In this document: piece after piece, positions 19,986-33,400 of the stretch | Layout: every line of letters begins with the position of its first letter | How positions within the stretch are numbered: position 1 is the stretch's first letter | Source: Puffinus mauretanicus | Taxonomy: Eukaryota; Chordata; Aves; Procellariiformes; Procellariidae | Length of the DNA stretch: 64,000 bases | Assembly (NCBI GenBank): GCA_023333565.1 | Contig: JAJKFH010002749.1 | Coordinates: 1-64,000 of the forward strand | Direction: 5' to 3' | Program-made: the position numbers and the translations under genes | Notes under the pieces: model-generated | Seen by the model: the letters and a program-made list of their open reading frames with translations, nothing else | What the model was told of the DNA's origin: nothing | Databases searched by the model: none

Positions 19986-20308
19986 ATGTGTCCGAGCCGT
20001 CTGCAGACACGATTCAGCCCACAGGAGCCTGGATGGCAAGAAAGTGCTCCCAGGAGGGCGGAGGGAAGCTCAGCTGGCAAACAGCCTCACTTGGCCAGTC
20101 TGAGCCGAGAACAGGGGAACAGCGTGGGAGGTACCCCTCGCTGTCCCCCAGGAAAAAGCAAAGGGCAGGAAAAGAGGTGAAGAGTAACATGCTCCAAAGC
20201 CTAGCTCTGCAGCGATGCCGAACCTCCTTGTTCTCCCTCCGGCCCTCATAAGAAACCACGTATCTGAGGGCAAAAGCTCTTGTGCTCAGCCCAACCTCCA
20301 GCACCAAG
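19986..20308 (+). repeat. Partial tandem unit (5' stub) in block B
   Basis: Matches the start of the unit and stops at a CR1 3' end at the same base as the block A stub. A stretch around 20091-20125 (TTGGCCAGTCTGAGCCGAG) replaces the CGCAGGCGAGATGCGGAACG version found in the other units. Confidence 0.9.
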
Positions 20309-21800
20309 CATAGAATCATAGAATCATTAAGGTTGGAAAAGACCTCTAAGATCATCAAGTCCAACCGTCAACCCAACACACCATGCCCACTACACCATGT
20401 CCCTAAGCGCCTCATCTACACATCTTTTAAATACTTCCAGGGTCGGTGACTCAACCACTTCCCTGGCCAGCCTGTTCCAAGGCCTGACCACTCTTTCAGT
20501 AAAGAAATTTTTCCTAATGTCCAATCTAAATCTCCTTTGCACAACTTGAGGCCATTTCCTCTCGTCCTATCGCTGTTACTTGGCAGAAGAGACCAACACC
20601 CACCTCACTACAACCTCCTTTCAGGTAGTTGTAGAGCGCAATGAGGTCTCCCCTCAGCCTCCTCTTCTCCAGGCTAAACAACCCCAGTTCCCTCAGCTGC
20701 TCCTCATCAGACTTGTGCTCCAGACCCTTCACCAGCTTCGTTGCCCTTCTCTGGACACGCTCCAGCACCTCAATGTCCTTCTTGTAGTGAGGGACCCAAA
20801 ACTGAACACAGGATTCGAGGTGCGGCCTCACCAGTGCCTAGTACAGCAGCACGGTCACCTCCCTAGTCCTGCTGTCCACACTATTTCTGTTGTGGCTGAA
20901 GTGCAGGACCTGGCACTTGGCCTTGTTGAACCTCATACAGTTGGCCTCAGCCCATCGATCCAGCCTGTCCAGGTCCCTCTGCAGAGCCTTCCTACCCTCC
21001 AGCAGATCAACACTCCCGCCCAGCTTGGTGTCGTCTGCAAAGTTGCTGAGGGAGCACTTGATCCCCTCATCCAGATCATTGATAAAGATATTGAACAGGA
21101 CTGGCCCCAAAACTGAGCCCTGGGGAACACCGCGCGTGACCAGCTGCCAACTGGATTTAACTCCGTTCACCACAACTCTCTGGGCTCGGTCGTCCAGCCA
21201 GAGAAAAGCGTACCTTTCTAGGCCGTGAGCCGCCAGCTTCTCTAGGAGAATGCTGTGGGAGACAGTGTCAAAGGCTTTACTGAAGTCCAGGCAGACCACA
21301 TCCACAGCCTTTCCCTCATCCACGAGGCGGGTCACCTGGTCATAGAAGGAGATCAGGTTGGTCAAGCAGGACCTGCCTTCCATGAACCTGTGCTGGCTGG
21401 GCCTGATCCCCCGGTTGTCCCGCACATGGCTCGTGAGTGCCCTCAAAACAAACCGCTCCATGATCTTCCCCGGCACCAAGGTCAGGCGGACCGGCCTGTA
21501 GTTCCCCGGATCCTCCTTCCAGCCCTTCTTGTAGATGGGCGTCACATTGGGGAGCCTCCAGTCATGCGGGACCTCCCCTGTTAACCAGGACTGCTGGTAA
21601 ATGATGGAGAGCGGCTTGGCAAGCTCCTCCGTCAGCTCCCTCAGTACCCTCGGGTGGATCCCATCCGGCCCCATAGACTTGTGAATGTCCAGGTGGCGTA
21701 GCAGGTCATTAACTTCTTCCTCTTGGATTATGGGGGGTTATGCTGCTCATCGTCCTTGTCTTCCAGCTCAGGGGGCTGAGTACCCCTGGTAGTCCACTCT
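20309..21800 (-). repeat. CR1 retrotransposon, 5'-truncated, block B
   Basis: Minus-strand CR1 whose 3' end begins at the same unit position as in block A. It extends further 5' than the block A copy, to about 21800. It has a ~13 bp deletion near 21203 relative to block A. The two elements differ by scattered substitutions but share the TAG that replaces a Trp codon. Confidence 0.93.
20838..21674 (-). pseudogene. CR1 reverse-transcriptase ORF fragment, block B
   Basis: A 278-codon open frame encodes most of a CR1-type RT domain, with [11 protein letters not shown] (motif A), [10 protein letters not shown] (motif B) and FADDTKL (catalytic motif C). It ends at the TAG (20838-20840). The endonuclease domain, N-terminus and a proper C-terminus are absent, so it is a dead fragment even though this stretch is open. 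Confidence 0.85.
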
Positions 21801-21934
21801 TCAAAACATCAATAATTTAAGAGTTTAAGGTAAGCCACAGGCCTGCACCATTTTGTCTTTAATCCAGTACGATCTTCCCTCAACCAGTTCTCTAAAGCAT
21901 TTTTCAGTGAAGACTTCTTTTGTAGTGGGCATGG

Positions 21935-22008
21935 TGTGTTGGGTTGACAGTTGGACACGATGATCTTAGAGGTCTTTTCCAACCTTAATGATTCTATGAT
22001 TCTATGAA
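21935..22008 (+). repeat. CR1 3' end fragment
   Basis: Reads GGTGTGTTGGGTTGACAG, then GATGATCTTAGAGGTCTTTT and CCTTAATGATTCTATGATTC. This is a plus-strand CR1 3' end, opposite in orientation to the element at 20309, which it nearly adjoins. Confidence 0.9.
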
Positions 22009-22639
22009 ATGAGTGGAAAATGTGCCCTTCCTTTCTTTGGGAGCTGAACTGTCCATAGCCACCTATGATGCTTAAGATTTCTGAAGAATATTACAATATT
22101 TTAAAACAGAATTTCTATTAACAAGGACAATATTTTGCTGCCAGCAGTTTGGATTTATTCTCATAATATACCTAAAAGAAAACTCTATATTTCTGTTTCT
22201 AATTCATCTCCTCAAACACAGACACATATATTTGTAGTTTAATTCAGATGATAGTACTTATAATTAACACTTTTAGAAAAGCTGTTATTTGGAATGTATT
22301 TCTTTTGGTAGGACTTAAACAAATCTCAGGAACAGGTTTAAATAAAAGACAAACAGGAAATTACATCCCTGCTAGTACTACTGAGACAGACAAACAGCTT
22401 ACATAATAGCATAGAATATATGAATTTGGAAAAGTTTCACTTTCTGCCAAGCTTCTGCACAAGACTTGGTAGTGAGGATCCCAGTTAAAAGGCTAGTTAA
22501 GGTAACAGTTCACAAAACAGAAGACAGCTGACAATACCGAAGGACCTCTTCCAGCTGGGCCAAGTATTAAAATAGGTCTTGGAGGGGACAAGAATTGACG
22601 CCGTTGTTGTTTTCTTCTATGTAGATAACTTCCATGGAG
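22009..22639. other. Intergenic, AT-rich
   Basis: No gene or repeat recognised. Confidence 0.45.
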
Positions 22640-22800
22640 TGTTGATGGAGAAAGTGAAATGCTGAACTTCAAGACAGCTGCAGACAGATTTCATAAGGAT
22701 TTGGAATTGCTCTGCAAATGGTCTCACATATGGTGAATAAAATTGAATGTTGAAAAATGGACAGTAATACACAGCAGGTTCAAAAAAACCCAAACATGCA
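22640..22800 (+). repeat. Possible degenerate reverse-transcriptase remnant
   Basis: One frame reads DRFHKDLELLCKW, one stop, then IKLNVEKWTVIH. That spacing of DL..L..W, a Trp/Leu-x-Asn-Val-x-Lys core and a V-x-H end resembles the segment after the FADD motif of non-LTR reverse transcriptases. No FADD motif is visible, so this is weak. Confidence 0.3.
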
Positions 22801-24947
22801 GGGGTACACATGAATGAACCAGGATTCATCGTCAAGGCCATCCTGGAGCGTGAGGAAATAACAGTGGACTGCTTGTTAGCAAACAAACCATACATTATAA
22901 AGCTGGATAACCAAGTTGGTGTGAGGTATTTAATAGCTCATATTAAGACGTCTGGAACACCAGCACACATAGCTTCACTGCAGCAGCTTGTAATGAACAC
23001 AGTTTTCACATGCTTGGAATATTTTGTTTAAGCCTGCTCACCCAAGACGAGATGTTATTTTCCCATCACTGAAATTTAGCGTTATGTGCACGTTTAAAAA
23101 GCTGATGGCAACCTCCCCATACTAGTTAGGAGTTGCAGGCTTTGCTGCTGTACTCAGAAGGGGTGGACCTACTGTGTCCCATGGCAAAACAGTAGTCTAT
23201 AATCATGCTTCTCCCTCATGTGCTAAGGTCCGTCGGCTAAGTTCTGTATCAGAAGTTATTATGGGGGTTTCTCCAGTCTAATAGTATGATTTTTATAGCC
23301 AGAGGAGTTTTCAGAAAACCCCACAGTCAAATAGTAATTCCTAGCTCACTATTCTCATCATTATAATATGAAAAGACATGCAAGATGTATAGCGGTACAG
23401 CATCTGAGAAGGAATCCCAAAGGCACAAGTTTCAGCTTCATTGTGGGCTTTCAAATGCCTTTAACAGGAAACTAGTCAAAAGGTGCCTGATTTGTTCAGC
23501 TGGGGAAGGCAAAAGAAATCAGCGATCTTACTTATACCGCTTCTTAGCATGAGTTGAAAACAGTGGCTGACATTACTCAGGACAGCTTTCCCCCTCCCCC
23601 CCAGCACCCTCGCAGCAAGCTGAAGTATTTAACCCATGTTTTTACAGCTTGAGATGGTTTCTTACATGTTCCCAGGTAAATTTTCATCACGGTGAAAGTG
23701 GCATAAAATAAGTATGCTGACCACTGAATCAGAGTTGCTGAATATGTTCTATCTTCCAGCAATGTTCTGCGACAATATCCATTCCTATGGGATGTGTCTA
23801 CCATACATTCAGCACTTGACATTTTTCCAATTCATATAATCAACCAGACCTCTTTTCAGTCCTTTTCTCTATTGATCTGCACCATCTGATTTATAACCAA
23901 ACCTCACAAAAATCAAGAACGACTGTGTAATTTACACTCCATGCCATGATTATCCTGACCAAATACAAGAAATAATTATATTTTACTAGTTTTGCTGTGG
24001 AGGCATATCTTGAAGAGCACAAGGGACAGAGAAAGTTTTGTGCGTTAGTGATTTACAAAAGTTGCTAGTCCTAAAATGGGAGTTACGTGGCATATATCCA
24101 GCTCTTGAAGAGAAGTTGTGCTTGAGAATTCAAGTTAGCTAATTCCACAGTAACTCTGCTTCCTTTTCTAAGCAGAGGTACCCATCAAACAAAGTTCTTT
24201 CCTACTTGCCTTCATGACCAAGCTGGTAATTTTATGATTTCTAGTACACTAATTAGCCCTGATAATATATAATATGACATACAGTTTAAGGGTATGTTTG
24301 AGGCACACTAAGGATTCTGCTGAGATCAGGAATCAGCCCCAAGTCAACTGCCAAACTGCCAAATCAGAGTCTGTCCAGAGTTTTGTTTGGGTAACAACTT
24401 TCTCTTGGGAAACGACACTAAATATTTTGTGCCTGGAAGTCTTAAACCAAATATAATATGTTGCTTTGCCCTGGAAGCTCCTGTTTCAACTTCCTGAAGT
24501 AACCAGATTACCTAGGATATACCCAAATCCTCTGTGAGTAAGCCCTGAGAAAATACCAAGTTAACTTCGATCCTGGTGCCATCTCACTCAACCTCAGAAA
24601 CATATCTGCACATTACTCCTGCAAGCCCCTACGAAACAAAGCATTTAAGTATATGCTTCCTAAGCAAGGCAGTAAACATACCATAGCAATGGCACTTGAA
24701 CACATATTTAGCTCTGCTCAACTAGAATCAAGAATGCAATGTTGAATTAGGATTTTGAATTTAACGTACAATCCTTCTGTGGCTGACTCTCAGCAGTGGG
24801 ACACATTTCCCAGAGAGAGACTGGATGACCTTCTGCTCCTACAATCCATGGCCTACCTTCGAAAACTAGTGGAAGTATCGTCAACACCCCTGACAAACCT
24901 CAGACAACTGATCATTATTATAATAAATACTGTCAAAGGTGTGTCTT
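22801..24947. other. Intergenic
   Basis: A 73-codon ORF at 22810-23031 has no recognisable domain. Nothing else is supported. Confidence 0.4.
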
Positions 24948-25592
24948 TCATGAAGTGCTGCTACCCATTACAAGAGTATCTGCTCGTGTTTTATTTAAAA
25001 GCAGACCAAATATTTGCATAAAACTTACATAAAAATTGAAGTATGAGTTCAGTTCACCCACTGGCACATATAATTTATGCTGGGTGGGTGTGTTGGTTAT
25101 TTTCCTCCCTGGCTGTTTTAAAGAAATTTGTAATGCACAGAACAAGTGCTGATTATTGGAGTGAGGCGCATTTCCTTGTGTTATTGATGGAAATATGCAG
25201 TTAGTGTTGACCTGAAAATATTCAAAAGTAAACTGAAGTACTTCCAACTCTTTTTTACAAAAAACCCATAGTTCTCCTTTGCGATAACAGACCAAATAGC
25301 ACGCCAAGCAAATAACTACTCTAACTACATTAGCATGCCATGCTTGGTGCAGCAAAAAGGCTTCAGGTATGGAAAGTATTACAGAAAATTTATTTTTTCT
25401 CTCTTGCTGAAGTATATGCGTACAGCACTTCACGTTTTCACCAACGAGCAGCATTTTGTCATGCTGTACAGTATCACTGCATACTGCACATGGCTGTAAG
25501 CACACAAACTGGAACAGCAATGTTATGCTCTTTTTTTGCAGCAGTTCATAGCCTTCCTCTTTCCATGTGTCATAATTATTTTTGTCAGGCAT
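24948..25592 (-). other. Unexplained 214-codon ORF
   Basis: It opens at an ATG and runs 214 codons in moderately AT-rich DNA, which is long for chance. It is Cys- and Leu-rich, contains a hydrophobic stretch near the middle (VVRVVICLACYLVCY) and shows no family I recognise. No splice or promoter signals were identified. It overlaps a 140-codon ORF on the other strand (25340-25762). It may be fortuitous or a relic of a mobile element. Confidence 0.12.
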
Positions 25593-27360
25593 TGAAATGT
25601 AAGTGGTTTCTTAATGCCCGAAGGCAGCTAAGGCATTTAAAGAAAAGACTGGATATACTTTTAAACTCAGAAACTTTCACATACACTTTGCTATTCATTG
25701 AGCTGCCCTGCAGAACCAGCAAAAGCCCACAGAAATATGACAAACTCACTCATTGGCAATAAAGATAGTGAGAGGACCAGCTTCCTTCATCCCTGACACA
25801 AATCCACAGGGGTAGATCTGGTGCCCTAGGGTTCTCATAGCACCAGTGTCAAGACCTGCTTTTCTGCAGAAAATAAGGTTGCTAAGAAATCCCTGCTGGA
25901 GAGAGACTGCGAGTAAAATACCCCTTAGAAAATTTAACATTTTCACCATGTTTTCCCTTGAGGGCTTTTTGATACTCTAATGTAGGACTGTCAATGAAAA
26001 CTTACTGATCTCTTTGATAAGGGGATTCAGGAGAATAAATTCTACCCAACAAATCAATCCTATATGCTTTTGCAGCTCCAATTCCAGAAAAAAAATTGTT
26101 CCCATGGATGCAAATACAGAATTCCTTAACACAAGACTTGATTTGTCACCAGCTGGTATTGGGAATATACAGATCAAGACATCTCAGAAAATTCCCTGCA
26201 TTGTGAGATAGGTGATAAAGGTACAATGAAGAGACAAAACACAGCCAATGTGAAATGGGATTTCAAAATTAGAATCTGTTGAAATCATCTGCAATACTAA
26301 CCTGAACAGGAAATACATCTATTAGCAAAGACTGAAGGGGAAAAAAGTCTTACCAGTACTGCAAAATTTAGGCCTGGCATCCACATGCTCAGATTAGGGG
26401 AAACTCTAACATTTCCCCATGGAACTGAGAAATAACAAAAGTTGCCATCCTGCATGAGAATAAATACGTGATCTTCGAAGGTTTTCATTTAAAAAGTAAA
26501 AGCAAGATTTCTATAATAAAAAAACCACTAGGTCTGGAAAAACATTTCTGCCTTCTCATATCCCAAATATTACAGAAGAAAGTCAAAGCTCTTTCAAAAC
26601 AGAGCAGGTTTGAGGTTTTCCTCTTACCAAACAAAATGTCCCCTCAGAACAGGAAGGACTCTGTTTCCAGTCCTTCCCCTCCCAGAATCAGACAGCTCAG
26701 CAGAATTTGAAGATGGGGGACAGGCGTTGTGCTGGTTTGTGGTGGGGACGAGGTATGGTGGTGATGTCAGCAATCTCCGCTTTGCATCAGCCTGAGGCTG
26801 AGAAGAAACCCCTTCCAAATAAAATTTCATTGAAACCACTGTCCTCTTGTAAAAGGAGTTGTTTTATATGAATAGACATTTTTCATCAAAAATGTTTCTA
26901 AAAACTCCCAGTCAGTTTTAACCCCTAGTCAGCTTTAATAATTAATAACAGGCTGGTGAATTTCAGTGTCCCTGCAGACTTCAGACTGCAGTACTGTAGC
27001 AGAAAGCAAAGCAGAACTGCTAAAGAAATAATCCAAAGAGAAAAACGTTTTATGGAGATGGTTCATCTGCACAACAGAACTCAGTTATCGGGGGTTCCCT
27101 CTCTGGTCGTTATTTTTACAACACGCCTGTTGCTCAGCTCCCTGGACACTCCCACAGCGGACGCTTGTCCCGTCATGCCTACTGCATATGGTTCTTGGAA
27201 CAGAAGTGTGTGGTATTGCTGGAGCAGCATGGGGACTGACAACTGAGCTTTAATTTCACTTCTTTAAAAGCAGTGATAGACTTGTAAGAAGATACCCTAA
27301 TTTGTAACAGATAAATAGCAAGTAACTGAAAAGGAAATGGTGTAACTAACAGATCTATCT
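25593..27360. other. Intergenic
   Basis: No gene or repeat is recognised. ORFs are short. Confidence 0.4.
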
Positions 27361-27454
27361 TGGGGGCTGGCCCTTCTTGACTCAGAGAGCTGGACCGGAG
27401 TAGATGAGCTCCAGAGGTGCCATTCAGCCTGAGTATTTTTTGATTCTATGATAA
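27361..27454 (+). repeat. Old CR1 3' end fragment
   Basis: GAGCTGGACCGGAGTAGATG, AGCTCCAGAGGTGCCATTCA and a final TTTTTTGATTCTATGA correspond to a diverged CR1 3' tail on the plus strand. Confidence 0.65.
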
Positions 27455-30400
27455 ATTTCAAACTACCAATAATTACGCTGCCCTCTTAGCATATAACTGC
27501 AGGTTCTCTAGTGTACAATAACAGCTTTCAAAATTAAGTTTTCCTCAGTAAAATGCCTAAGCACTTGCCAAAGTGCTAGCAAAACCAAAAGAGAAACATT
27601 TGCTGAAAATTAGGGTAAGGGTATTTTCACATTGCATAAATGAGAGACCTGCGGTTTATGCCTAAAGCTATCCTGTTGCCATTGTTAAACCCGAGTCCTG
27701 GGCATGACCACTCACTGAAGACCAAGACTAAATCCCACCCACAAATCTAAAATCAGAGCACAGAAATCTCCTCTCAAGCAGGAGTAGGACGTGCAATAGA
27801 CTAAGTTAGGTCAAGGTGACATAATTTAAGCCAGCATATATTCAAACCGTTTCTGAAAACAGTTGTCCTACCTCTCTCCTTCCTTCTCTTTTCCCTGCAC
27901 CAACATTTGCACAGCTGAGCTTGCTGATCTGCTAGAATCTGGTTAATCATTTCTTTTTTACTTCTTTTCTTTTTCAAACGAGGTTCATTTTTTGCCTGAC
28001 GATTTCTCTGATCTAGCTCAGCACATGGTCATGAACATTGAATGGAAGGAAAATGGAAGCTGTAGAAATGAGTTCCCAAGTCAAACAGGGAACAGACTCT
28101 TGCCTACTGTGTAGTCACAGCACCAGGCTGGTGTCCTGTCCATGCGGTCTCCCTCCTCTGTTTTGTGCTTCTCTGCCAGGAACATGAGCAGGACAACACT
28201 AACTCCTCTGCCTCACTCCTATTCAAAATCCCCCCGTGGAGTTTTAATTTCTGTGTTGGCACGTAACTCAAAATGAGCAATAAAGGCGCTTCTAAATGAA
28301 AGTGAGAATGAACATGCGCTAATGAATTCTGGATTAAAGTTACCCCTTTTCCTCTCTCGTACCCAGCCAAGGCCGGCTACGTAACTTGCTGGCCCTATGA
28401 ACTCAGTGCCCAGCCTACTAAGGTAGCAATTAGCTAAAGAGCAGGTGGATGGAAGAGTAACAAACAAATTGCTGGTAAAGACTTTGGCCAGTATTAGGCC
28501 TCTAAGGGAAAAGGAGGGAAATCAGAGAGCAGTTCAGGCACAGAGTTTAGCTGCGCCTAGGAAGCGCTGACTGGGAGAGACGGAGGCTGCTGCATGTGCA
28601 GCACTGGCCTCTGCAGCTGCCACAGCGTCAGAGGTGTCAGGAGCTGCAGCACCTCCTTTGCAGGCTGGATGTGAACAGCAGGGCCAGGGAGGCAGAGCTG
28701 GGATCTAGGGGGTTCTAGGGGAGTCCGTTCACTTCTCTGCATCTAGAAATCATCCTTTTCCACTCCCTTTCTTAATTATTCCTTCCTTGGACTTCAGTGG
28801 TAGGTTAGGGGCAGGTCAGCGGCCTCAACCAGGATTGCAGTAACTGCTCACAGGTCCCTACAAAGGCCACTGCAGGAGGAGTGGCCTCATCTGTCCCTCA
28901 AACGATCATCTTTGGCAAAAAAATGGAACCACCAAAGATAGATCTTTTTCCTCCAGAAGCCACATGCATATCCCACTCTCTGTAGCAGCCTGAAATAGTG
29001 ATCATGCACCTTCATCATCCGCTCTGAAAAGATTGTGCTATGTCGAGCTACACACCCACAAATGCTGGTAATGAGTTTACAGTAGTGGTGGTTCAACAGT
29101 TTGCTGGGTGAATCCAGACAGTGGTATGTATCTTATCAAGCACGTGAGAAGGTAGTGCGAAAAGAGCATACATGCACTATCATGCAATTTCTGAGAAGGC
29201 TATACAAAACACTTCAAAAATAAACAAAACTGTACATTGCAAAGGCTAAAACTTGAGTGGATCACAGCAAGAATCTGTGACCTCTCAAAGATATTGCTAC
29301 TACAATATTTCAATTCATTTCTGAACTGCCTTTACAAGCCTTCAAAGCAGGCCACCCCTTCCTGAACATCACATTCCCTTTCTCCCCTTTTTCTGCTGCA
29401 TCTGCATTGCAGATACCTCAACAAAGAGCAGCCATGGTATAACTAATTATATATAGAAATCACTTGTGCTCATTTTCCAATTTTGCTAATTTAATATCCT
29501 TGTTGTATGCCTAGAAACTACACTGAGAAGAACATTAGAAAGCCTGTTAGTACTTAGGTAAGCTTCACCTAAGGTGTGGCTGAAAGACTTAATGCTAAAC
29601 ATCAAAGGGTCAGACAAAACCTTCCAACAAAAGGTTCAGAAAAAGGCTCAGAACGGGAGACTAACCACAGTCTATCCTTTTCACAGCAGAAGGAAATCAC
29701 CACGGCTAATTGCAAATTTGTGTTGGCATTTCAATCGTCCATTCACAACAACTTTCCTTTCAAAATGAAAATACCAGGAATGATCAGGAACAATGATAGT
29801 TAGGGCCTTGTTCGTATAGGTCTGGTGACAGTCCATGGATGTCACAGGGAATTAGACTGTGGATTCCTTTATACAAGAGTCTGTCTCTTTGCCCAGCAGT
29901 CACTCGGAGCACTTCTTGGCTGCTGAACCAGAAGAGGCAACTGCATGACTGAACCACATCACATCGCTTGTCTTCCTTTGTTACTGCTAAAGTGGATTGA
30001 GATATTCCTTTGTTTTCTTCCATCAGACCAGGAAAAAAAAAAAAGGCACTGCCTTGAGGTTGAAGACCAGATGCTTAAAACCTGCCATTCCTTTCTTTGG
30101 TGGTTAGCATTTGATGAAGTTTGATATTATGTCTGTACTGTGTTCAGGGGATTACTTAATACCAATATAAACCTAAGACATAGGATTTGAATACATTTGA
30201 AATGCCTGAGCCCTTTTGTAAAATGAAAACAGGACCACTGAGAACATTAAAGTAGGTTTATAACCAATGGCCCTAATGTTTGTCCTATGTACTACATCAG
30301 GACAACTTTATGCTAATTTTTTCTCTCATTAATAAGCTGGCTGTTTGAATGTAAAACAAGTCAATCTTTACGATAAAAGTCCAGTGTTTCCATAGTGTTG

Positions 30401-33400
30401 AAGGAACATGAAGTTGTATTTCTCAGGTTTGCAAAAACCTGAAAATACAAAAGGCCTGAAACTAGAAATATGTTTTTAAAATAATGAACTGCAGCCATTT
30501 GAATTTAAAGCATTTGATATCTATGATGCAAATAAATCAGACCTAGAAGAAACAATGATCATAACTGAGTGTGAAACACTTCTCTTTCACCCAGAAGTTT
30601 ACATCTCTTTATCCTCCTCATAGTAACAATAAAGATATCAGGAAGAAAAAATACTGTTGGGTTAGGGGTTTTTTTGTTGGCTTTTTTTCCAAAATGTATG
30701 AAATGTTTCTTCCTTTGTTTTTTTTTAATGCATACTAGCACTGAAACAATGTCAGTGCTCTGGAGAACGAAGGGTTCTCCTTTAAGTATCGCTAGATGGT
30801 ACCACATCACAGACTTCCTTTCACTGAATGAAAATGTGACCTTAGACAGTGATTTAAAGAGATTATATTTATTGTAATAGAATTTTGCTCTGTTGCGTTA
30901 GTCTATGATGCTTGCATTTATACCTGTGTTTTAAAAACTCAGTGACACAGTAAGAACCATATGAGACTGAAATAAAGGAAGGGACAAACTGGGTCACCAA
31001 GAGAGTGGGTCTAGGCCTTCATTTTGACTCAAAGTTCTCTGCTCTTTAAACCAAGACCTCTAAATAGGTACCAATAATATGAGAGTTGAAAACTCTTTTG
31101 GTGAAAATCTTAAGAAAATCAAACCAGCTGCAGCATCTCTAAGTGAACCTAAAAAATATACACAGGGGAAGCACATGTAAGCAGCCTTTTCATCATAGTC
31201 AAGTTCAACATGACACGGATCAATAATTTTTTTCTCAAGGAGCCAAAACCAAAATTTTATACAACCTGAACAAAAATTAAAATGTTTTAACCTGTTTAGA
31301 AGCTGTATGCTGCGGGTTACTGACCTGACACACACTGTGTGTCAGAAGGCATCTGCCATCTATGATAAAGAAAGAACAGTACAAATCCTTTATGTCAGAT
31401 TCAATTTCAAGTCTCCTTAAGTAGAAGAATTCAAAGTTGGCTATTCTGAAGCTAATATATGTCGTCACATCAACAATTTAGTGGCAATCCAGAGATGGGA
31501 TGCTCTCCATTTCTCTTTAATTACTGGTCCATTTTGCATACTATGAATATGAATTAGCAACAAGCCCAGAATTCTGCAACCCCACCTACTAGCCATCAGG
31601 CCTTAGCATTCCTCTGGGAAGACGAAGTCATCTATCTGGACATCTTCAACACAGAAGAGATCTGAATTTGGGTCTTCCCTCATGCATGCACTGTTTGCAT
31701 GCACTGACTCCAGCTTAAAAGTGGCAGGGAGAGGTGTCAGTAAGTTCAACTCACTTTCATATACATTAGAGTGGGCCAAACAAGCTCCCCTCCTTAATCA
31801 TTCAGTTCTAGAAATACTGTCCTGTAAGATGGCAGTGTGAAAATCGTGCAAACGGTCACATTGAATATGTCAAAAACTGTGCAACTTCTTTAAATGAAGT
31901 TTTGTGTTCCAAAGTAATTTATACGTCTCATACAAATTTCATAATGTCCTTTTAACTAGATTTCTGTAATTAAAAAATGACTGTCCTTACTCTGCTGTTA
32001 ACATCTTCCAAGTTTTAGAAGGAACAGGCTTTGAACTAAGGTCTGCTGATTAAATCTAAAGATTTGTATGCTACTGTAACCAGTATGAATATTTGCTGAA
32101 TCACAGTTAGGTTTCAGAGCTCTATTTACACTTGCACTTTCCAACAGAGACTTCTCTCCACTAATGTGGCATCAGCCCTTAAATTTGCCCTTGCAATTAT
32201 GTGAGAGTACATATGCCAATGCTTGAGACTCTCCCCTCCACCCAGAATGTTTGCATGGCAGGTACCTATTGAACTACCTTGAATGTAATCTTTAGCTCCT
32301 GCTGCAACAGCAGCTACCAACTCACTATTGATCACAGACTATAAACTACGCTTATTACTAGAAAAGTTATAGGCATAAGCAGGATTTATCCAATCTTTCT
32401 AAATATTTCAACACTGATAAAAGCAAAGCTCCAAAGAAAATGCAAGACCTGAAAGCACATCAGCCCTCTGACCTTGTCAGAGAACTGTACCAATTCTACC
32501 AGTCTCTCCCCCGCCTCTGTGCAACACCAACTCCCTGTCTCCTTGCGGTAGGGCTATGCTCTGCAGTATTTGAGTTCCTGTAAGAACACAAACCAAAGCC
32601 AGAATACTCAACGTAAGAGTCTCCTTCCCTGGGTCTTGTTAGCTAAAATTTTAATGACACTGTGGAAAATCCTTGTAGAAAAGAATGCTCCTACGTGATT
32701 TTCTAAGTACCAGAAAGCTTTTCTGGATACCCTTGCTCATTAGAAGATGCTTCTTATTCTCTTAACATTCATGCTACTTCTCTAGCTGCTAACTCACTCA
32801 TATTGGGACATATCTTGGTACCCCTGGGATGCTCTATGTAATGTGCAGGGAGGCAGCAGAATCCCAGTGTCCTGGTTTATAGGTTCACTGTGCCGCTGTG
32901 TGAAGAACGTCTGGCTAGCCAGTTTACTGTGAAATCATTCTTGACTCAAGCCAGGTTAAAGCAAAATACAAGTAGAAGTATTCATAACATTCAGTATAGA
33001 AAACAGCTACAGAGTCTTAAGTGAAGAAATGAAGGAAAAAGCACTTTTAAACTCCTTATGGTTAAATTAAATCAGAAGTGGTCTCCCTCCCCCGCCAGCA
33101 GACTGAGTCATCATTTTTCCTAACACATAGTTTGCTGAAGAAACTCTCTTTACTTGTTAAAGAAAGTCTGTTTCTTATGGTGCATTCTGGCCAACCTGGC
33201 CTTCTGAAGACTTGTAGGGCTGAGACAGACTAGATCTTTCTTTCCAAAGCTTGGTCATTCCTTCCTGTTCATGAAATGATTTGTCTTTTCCTCTCAGTTG
33301 GAACAGTTTCACTTTCTTCAGGGAGTCTCTCTTTTTAATCCAGGTATAATTTTCTGCATTTGTTTGGTTAATTAACAATTGTCTCACCTAACAAGTGAAA

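Noticed and set aside
24780..24870. Possible CR1 3' tail (GAGACTGGATGACCTTCTGC)
   Set aside because: It resembles the CR1 GACTGGATGACC segment, but the terminal ATTCTATG repeat and flanking landmarks are missing, so the match is too short to report.
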